From NCBI GenBank assembly GCA_036736205.1, contig DAINMX010000196.1, forward strand, positions 1-13,034: a stretch of 13,034 nucleotides of DNA. Reading direction: 5' to 3'. Position numbers and translations under genes: made by a program. Positions 9,046-13,034 of the stretch are shown here, one piece after another (the stretch's first letter is position 1; each line of letters begins with the position of its first letter). Below the pieces are notes generated by a model. It searched no databases. It worked only from the letters and a program-made list of their open reading frames with translations, and was not told the DNA's origin. This stretch comes from XYA12-FULL-58-9 sp001798605. GTDB taxonomy: Bacteria > Myxococcota > XYA12-FULL-58-9.

Positions 9046-10185
9046 TCATGCGAGAGAGGCGGCATCCGCCTTTTCCATCTGTGCCTTGATGGTCTGGGCA
9101 AACTGCACCGCTTCAAAGCCGTTGATGACACGATGGTCATAGGTGACGCCCAATGTCGTGAATCGGCGAGTGCTCAGGTTGGACTTCTTGTCTGCCGTCA
9201 GCTCAGTTTGAATTGAGGCAATCGACAACATGCAGGTCTGTCCCGGTAGAACAATTGGAACGACACAGACGACGTCTTGGTTCATATTGATGGAGATAGA
9301 TATGTGCCCGCCGGCAAGTTCCTCGGCGCGAAACTCATCACGTAGAGCTTTTTCGCGGAAGCCCAAGATCTCTTTGACGATGTCCTTAAACGGTCTCGAG
9401 GCAGCACATCGCACCACGGGAATCGAAAGCCCCCTGCCAAAGTCCATCGTCACCCCGACTCCCGGATCGGCGGCGGGCAGGAAGCGCTCATCGTCGAGGA
9501 GCTTGCCGAAAAAGAACGGGTATTCCGTCGAGTTTCCGGCAACGGTCTTGAGCAAGAACTCTGGCAGGCCGGCCATCACTTTGTTCCTTTTGGAGAACTC
9601 CTTGAGCGCGTCCAATGCGTTGTCACAATAGATCTTGACCGCCAAAAATGCTGCGGGGATGGTGGTGTGCGAGTGAGTGACCGTTTTGGCAATACTCAAC
9701 TGGCGACGTGTCAAAGTAACCACACCCTCAGGGTCGGGCGCCTGTTTGCTCGTTGCTTTGTCTTTGTCCGCCGCCAACAGCGATTCGACGTCAGCCTTCT
9801 TGATCGCCTTTTTGCCCAGCGTCGCCAATTGGTCGGCCGAAATGTTGTGGCGTTCCACCAGCGCACGGGCGCCTGCGGTAACGATGTAGGAGGGCCTGCC
9901 ACCATCTGCATCTTGAACCGCTGGGCTCTTGCCGAAGTCATCGCGCTCCTTTTCAGAGTCAAATACGCGCGCGATGATGGCACCAAAGTAGAATTCCTCT
10001 CCCTCCTCAGCAGAGCGCTCAATGACACCAGAGAAATCGCTCTGCAAGTCATAGGTGGCTTTGGAGGTCTCAAGGACGGCGATGAGATCGCCTTCGGCGA
10101 CACGCGCTGCGTCGGCAACTAGCCAGTCCCGCAGCACGCAGGATTCATCGTTTGTATTCAGCTTCGGGACAATGACCTCATGCAT
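9046..10185 (-). CDS. Dihydrolipoamide acyltransferase (E2)-like protein within the NRPS operon
   Basis: This 379-residue protein has the layout of the E2 subunit of 2-oxoacid dehydrogenase complexes. E2 subunits carry an acyl group on lipoyl-lysine and transfer it to a thiol acceptor. A lipoyl domain spans about 1-76, with the expected lipoylated Lys42 in ETSKATYDL. A weak E3-binding-like segment lies at about 98-138 (ISADQLATLGKKAIKKADVESLL region). An alanine/lysine/proline-rich linker leads to the catalytic domain, about 156-375. The active-site motif reads DHRVING (350-356): His351 is kept, but the Asp of the usual DHRxxDG is Asn355. The start is ATG with AAAGGAG seven bases upstream. 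The protein is slightly shorter than a typical E2. It lies 63 bases after the C-A*-PCP gene and 67 bases before the NRPS, so it is almost certainly co-transcribed with them, with no E1 or E3 gene adjacent. Inference: it delivers an acyl unit to a carrier protein of the assembly line, or acylates the product. A housekeeping dehydrogenase role is unlikely. Confidence 0.94.
   Translation of the reverse strand: MHEVIVPKLNTNDESCVLRDWLVADAARVAEGDLIAVLETSKATYDLQSDFSGVIERSAEEGEEFYFGAIIARVFDSEKERDDFGKSPAVQDADGGRPSYIVTAGARALVERHNISADQLATLGKKAIKKADVESLLAADKDKATSKQAPDPEGVVTLTRRQLSIAKTVTHSHTTIPAAFLAVKIYCDNALDALKEFSKRNKVMAGLPEFLLKTVAGNSTEYPFFFGKLLDDERFLPAADPGVGVTMDFGRGLSIPVVRCAASRPFKDIVKEILGFREKALRDEFRAEELAGGHISISINMNQDVVCVVPIVLPGQTCMLSIASIQTELTADKKSNLSTRRFTTLGVTYDHRVINGFEAVQFAQTIKAQMEKADAASLA
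9118..9138 (-). other. E2 active-site motif with Asp-to-Asn change
   Basis: These codons encode DHRVING, residues 350-356 of the E2-like protein. In the E2 / chloramphenicol acetyltransferase / NRPS condensation superfamily, the His is the catalytic base and the Asp of DG is mainly structural or supports the transition state. Here the Asp is Asn (codon AAC, bases 9123-9121). Other E2 proteins also vary at this position, so activity may be kept. Confidence 0.8.
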
Positions 10186-10192
10186 CGATCTA

Positions 10193-10199
10193 CTCCTTT
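10193..10199 (-). promoter_or_regulatory. Strong ribosome binding site of the E2-like gene
   Basis: Minus-strand AAAGGAG lies seven bases before the ATG at 10185. It is the best Shine-Dalgarno match in the window and fixes the E2-like start. It lies within the 63-base gap after the C-A*-PCP gene, in which no hairpin terminator is evident. Confidence 0.8.
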
Positions 10200-10248
10200 G
10201 CGTCCCTCGGATTGGACGATGAATTTCCAGTGTTGAACTTCAGTCTTC

Positions 10249-12879
10249 TCAGTCGTCCGCGAGCAACGCTTCAAGCTCTGCTTCCGACATGTCAGACATC
10301 TCATCCAGAAGGTCATCAACGTCTTCGTCGGCCTCGTCTGCAGCGGCCTCGGTCTTCCCCGCTTCAACGATGGCGCAACTTATTTCACGGACACTTAACG
10401 CGCCAAAGACAGTCTCCAGAAGTAGGTCAACACCAAACTCCTTGAGCAGCTGAGCGTGAAGACGCATCAACACCAACGAATCGCCACCGACGTCGAGGAA
10501 GTTGTCGTCGACGTCAACCTCGTCAACCTGGGCCAACTCGCACCAGATCTTGGCAACCGTTTCCTCCACCGGACTCATGGCCTTGGTTTGTTGTTCTTCG
10601 ACCGGTGGCGGCAATTCCTCGGCGACAGGATCCTGTGCTGTTAGGTTGTCACCGGCGTTGGTTATCTCGGGGGCGATGGTGCGACGCGCGAAGCGACCGC
10701 TACGAAATGCCCGCGAGCCCACGGATTGTGTAGCAAGACGCGGCACCAGCGTGGCACCCGTAGCCCACGGCTGATCGACAATACCGCGCCGCCCTCCGGT
10801 GTTGTTGAAAACCAGCTCACCCACGGCGCCAATGAGCACCGGTTGTTGGCTGTCATTCAAGAGCTGCATCAGGCCACCGTTCACATCCGGGTCCAGCAGT
10901 GCTGCGATGCCGTTCTCATGCTCTTCTTCGAGGACGGCCAAGTCGCACTCGACGATCCACGTTGACGCGGATCCGTCTGGGGAGTCGGGGCTCGGGATGG
11001 CGCACGTCAAACGGGCAGGCAATGGGCTCGAAGAATCGAGAGCGAGATCGTGAGAGTCTGCCCCAATCGGTACTACAGAAACATAGGCCGACAATACAGA
11101 TTGGGCCAGCTCATTTGCGGCAACGACGATGTGCACGTTGACCGCACTCATGTTGGTCTCTCGTTTGTCGGCACAATGGGCTGGATCGAACACAACCAAC
11201 GTCGCCCCCACTTTGGCAACTGCCCACGCAGCACAGACCGTGTCGGCCCAAGTCGCGACACAGACTCCGACTGGCGTGTCGCTCCCCGCACCGAGATCCA
11301 ACAGACGGTCGGCAATTTGTGTGATGCGTTCAGTCTGTGGCGCCTCTCGTTCCATTGACGCAAGTGACGACTCGGAGGCCAGCGAGACCTGTGCGATTTC
11401 TGCTCCCGTCATCATCGGTAAAGCCCACAGATACTCATTTTTGGGCGAGCACATGCCGCGCAAGAGTGTCTCGAAATGTGCGAACATGCGGGCGATGGTG
11501 CTGTCGTCAAACAGATCGGTTTGATAGCGAAGGTTGCACACCAGCTCGTTCGCAGTTTCCTCGATGTTCATGCAGAGGTCATAGACCATGCCGAACGAAC
11601 TCAATTGGAACCGAGTAATGGGCGGCAGCTCTTTGTCGTCTATGGGCCTGATGTCGAGGTCTGGTAGGGTGATGCTATTCTTTGGCGCGTTCTGCAGGAT
11701 CATAATGGCCTGCGACAAAGGTGTGACACCCTGGTTCTGGTTTGGGTGCAATTCTTGACGCAGGGTTACAAACGGCACATCTTGATGGTCGAGTCCATCA
11801 AGCATTCGACTGCGAACGCGGCGAAGCGCCTCCTCGACAACGATGCCCTCGGAGAGATCGGAGCGGACAACGAGCATACGGATGAAATCGCCAATCATCT
11901 CGCGAAGTTCAGGCCGTTCTCGCCCTGCCACCGTGGCGCCAACGGCGAAGTTTGTCTGACCGCAGTAACGCATCAACAGGGTTTGAAACCCACACATCAA
12001 CGCCATGAACAGCGAAATGCCGTGCTCAAGACAGAGGGTGTGCAAGGACTCGGCCAGATCCGTCGGCAAGACATACCATTGGCGCGCGCCGCCGAAGCTC
12101 GACACCTTGGGCCGGGGTCGGTCGGTGGGCAATGCCAACAGGGACAGACCGTCGAGCTCACCTTTCCAGTAGGCGAGGCCCGCATCCCATGAGGTGTCTC
12201 GTTGCCAAACAGCGAAGTCCCTGTACTGAATTGGAATTTCCGACATCCGCGATGTCGTTCCCGTGCTGTAACGGTCGTACAGGGCAATTTCCTCGTTGAT
12301 GACGACGCCAACGGACCAGCCATCGGAGGTGATGTGGGAAACCGAGAACAACAACGCGTGATCGCGTTGATCGATGCGCAACAAACAAGCGCGTAACAAC
12401 GGGCCCTCCGCAAAGTCGAAGGGACGCAACGGCTCCCACACGGCGAGTCGCCTCGCCAACCTCTCACGATCGGACGGCTGCAAGCCATTCAAATCGATGA
12501 TCGGTAGTTGGAAGTCGACCGGTTTGCGGACAGTCTGTCGGGGCTCCCTTCCCTCACTGGAAAACACAGTCCGAAGTGCCTCGTGACGCCGCAATAACTC
12601 ACCCAGACCCTGCCTGATGGACTCTGCGCTGCAATTCCCTGACGCACGCAATGCAGCCGACAGGTTTTCGATGAATCTGCCCCCCTCGAACTGGTCCAAG
12701 AACCAATAGCGTTCCTGCTCAAAAGACAGGGGCAGAGCGTCTCGATCCCGCCGCGCGAGTCGCCTGATAGCGGCAATCTCGTCGGCAGGTGTTGTTGGCG
12801 TCTTGGCTTTGAGTCGCCGTTCGAGCAGCAATCTCTTGGCTGCGGACAGTTGCCCAATCTTGTTTGTTTCATCAGTCAT
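10249..12879 (-). CDS. NRPS protein C-A*-PCP with eroded adenylation domain
   Basis: This 876-residue protein has an N-terminal helix (LSAAKRLLLERRLK), then a condensation domain at about 48-473. Its motif is SHITSDG (181-187): the first His of HHxxxDG is Ser, but catalytic His182 and Asp186 remain. Residues about 490-738 align to an adenylation domain only in patches: the A2-like strand GATLVVFDPAH, a wrecked A3 loop (IPSPDSPDGSAS where TSGSTGKPKG belongs) and an A6/A7-like stretch (GELVFNN, GSRAFRSGRFARR). A4, A5 and A8-A10 are absent, so it should not bind ATP or select an amino acid. A normal carrier protein follows (about 770-840, Ser801 in DVGGDSL), then an acidic tail. The carrier must be charged in trans; the adjacent E2-like gene is the obvious candidate. 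The start at 12879 has GGAG five bases upstream; ATG at 12900 (seven residues longer, 883 aa) is the alternative. The donor for the C domain would come from an upstream carrier or acyl-CoA outside the window. Confidence 0.95.
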   Translation of the reverse strand: MTDETNKIGQLSAAKRLLLERRLKAKTPTTPADEIAAIRRLARRDRDALPLSFEQERYWFLDQFEGGRFIENLSAALRASGNCSAESIRQGLGELLRRHEALRTVFSSEGREPRQTVRKPVDFQLPIIDLNGLQPSDRERLARRLAVWEPLRPFDFAEGPLLRACLLRIDQRDHALLFSVSHITSDGWSVGVVINEEIALYDRYSTGTTSRMSEIPIQYRDFAVWQRDTSWDAGLAYWKGELDGLSLLALPTDRPRPKVSSFGGARQWYVLPTDLAESLHTLCLEHGISLFMALMCGFQTLLMRYCGQTNFAVGATVAGRERPELREMIGDFIRMLVVRSDLSEGIVVEEALRRVRSRMLDGLDHQDVPFVTLRQELHPNQNQGVTPLSQAIMILQNAPKNSITLPDLDIRPIDDKELPPITRFQLSSFGMVYDLCMNIEETANELVCNLRYQTDLFDDSTIARMFAHFETLLRGMCSPKNEYLWALPMMTGAEIAQVSLASESSLASMEREAPQTERITQIADRLLDLGAGSDTPVGVCVATWADTVCAAWAVAKVGATLVVFDPAHCADKRETNMSAVNVHIVVAANELAQSVLSAYVSVVPIGADSHDLALDSSSPLPARLTCAIPSPDSPDGSASTWIVECDLAVLEEEHENGIAALLDPDVNGGLMQLLNDSQQPVLIGAVGELVFNNTGGRRGIVDQPWATGATLVPRLATQSVGSRAFRSGRFARRTIAPEITNAGDNLTAQDPVAEELPPPVEEQQTKAMSPVEETVAKIWCELAQVDEVDVDDNFLDVGGDSLVLMRLHAQLLKEFGVDLLLETVFGALSVREISCAIVEAGKTEAAADEADEDVDDLLDEMSDMSEAELEALLADD
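10252..10359 (-). other. Acidic C-terminal tail, possible docking motif
   Basis: The last 36 residues of the C-A*-PCP protein are rich in Asp and Glu and end in MSDMSEAELEALLADD. Short acidic tails with an S-E-x-E-L-x-A-L-L pattern are common at the C-termini of PKS/NRPS proteins from myxobacteria and relatives, where such segments can act as docking peptides for the next protein. Whether the partner here is the NRPS N-terminus or the E2-like protein cannot be read from the sequence. Confidence 0.5.
10666..11412 (-). pseudogene. Relic adenylation domain inside the C-A*-PCP protein
   Basis: This region, about 249 residues where an A domain has about 500, keeps the order of A-domain landmarks but has lost key ones. 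The N-terminal part (ITQIADRLLDLG, then PVGVCVATW and VGATLVVFDPAH) matches the A1/A2 region of module 1 of the neighbouring NRPS. The A3 loop is replaced by IPSPDSPDGSAS. The A4-A5 pocket region is missing. An A6/A7-like tail remains (GELVFNN, GSRAFRSGRFARR, with YRTGD lost), and the A8-A10 subdomain is gone. The frame stays open, so the protein is still made; only the domain is relict. It may survive as a structural spacer between C and PCP. Confidence 0.8.
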
Positions 12880-12884
12880 AGTAA

Positions 12885-12888
12885 CTCC
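12885..12888 (-). promoter_or_regulatory. Ribosome binding site of the C-A*-PCP gene
   Basis: Minus-strand GGAG lies five bases before ATG 12879. The longer alternative start, ATG 12900, has only GAGG at about eleven bases. This favours the shorter protein, whose N-terminus (MTDETNKIGQLSAAKR) also looks like other NRPS N-termini. Confidence 0.55.
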
Positions 12889-12918
12889 GAGACGGGCCAT
12901 GTCTTTACCGACCTCGAC

Positions 12919-13034
12919 TCACCGAGAAATACGAGTGGCTCCTACCACGGATCGCCAACAGGCGAGCACACTTTCGAGAGTGTCACTGAGCAACTGCTGC
13001 GGTTCCCAACCGAAGCATGTCGGTGCTAATCTTG
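12919..13034 (-). CDS. C-terminal fragment, possible NAD-dependent epimerase/dehydratase
   Basis: Only the final 37 codons and the TGA stop (12921-12919) are in the window; the gene continues to the right. The readable end contains FGWEPQQLLSDTLESV followed by LACWRS. This resembles the conserved end of extended short-chain dehydrogenase/epimerase proteins (pattern LGWxPxxxLxxGLxxTVxWYR), which usually act on nucleotide sugars or related substrates. The stop lies 39 bases before the next gene's preferred start, in the same direction, so it probably belongs to the same operon. The other two minus-strand frames here hit stops, which supports this one. With so little sequence the family call is tentative. 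Confidence 0.45.
   Translation of the reverse strand, partial: RLAPTCFGWEPQQLLSDTLESVLACWRSVVGATRISR

Noticed and set aside
9046..10185. E2-like gene as part of a housekeeping pyruvate dehydrogenase operon
   Set aside because: No E1 or E3 gene is adjacent, and both neighbours are NRPS genes in the same orientation with short spacing.
10666..11412. Frameshift or assembly error as the cause of the shortened A domain
   Set aside because: The frame stays open through the PCP, A-domain landmarks appear in order in the same frame, and motif residues are substituted as well as deleted. Long-term decay fits better than a single sequencing error.

Overview
The window is an internal piece of a hybrid non-ribosomal peptide / polyketide (NRPS-PKS) biosynthetic operon, transcribed entirely on the minus strand (right to left). 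Coding is close to continuous. The only non-coding gaps are about 39, 63 and 67 bases, so no stretch over 300 bases lacks a gene. Moderately GC-rich codon use, Shine-Dalgarno sites and megasynthase style suggest a Gram-negative-type secondary-metabolite producer (myxobacterium-like or an uncultured relative). The sequence alone does not fix the taxon.

Layout in transcription order. (1) 13034-12919: the last 37 codons of a gene whose end resembles the C-terminus of an NAD-dependent epimerase/dehydratase. (2) 12879-10249: an unusual C-A*-PCP protein. Its condensation domain is nearly intact, but its adenylation domain is eroded: the ATP-binding loop is destroyed and the substrate pocket and C-terminal subdomain are missing. 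An intact carrier protein and a short acidic tail follow. (3) 10185-9046: a stand-alone dihydrolipoamide acyltransferase (E2)-like protein with lipoyl, E3-binding-like and acyltransferase domains, not normally part of an NRPS operon. (4) 8978-2319: a two-module NRPS, C-A-PCP-C-A-PCP, with no epimerase or thioesterase. The first A domain reads a proline-like code; the second reads a code nearest to ornithine/hydroxyornithine types. (5) 2322-1: the start of a type I PKS, KS-AT, running off the left edge. It overlaps the NRPS stop by four bases (ATGA).

Working model (inference). The C-A*-PCP protein cannot load its own carrier, and the gene immediately after it encodes a lipoyl-dependent acyltransferase. 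The E2-like protein may therefore load that carrier with a small acyl unit, in the manner of the NapB/NapD and QncN/QncL systems that pass a C2 unit from a lipoyl group to an acyl carrier protein. The chain would then receive a Pro-like residue and an Orn-like residue and be extended by one (probably malonyl) unit on the PKS. A matching E1 component and the chain-release domain are not in the window. The eroded A domain paired with an E2-like enzyme is the most unusual feature here.
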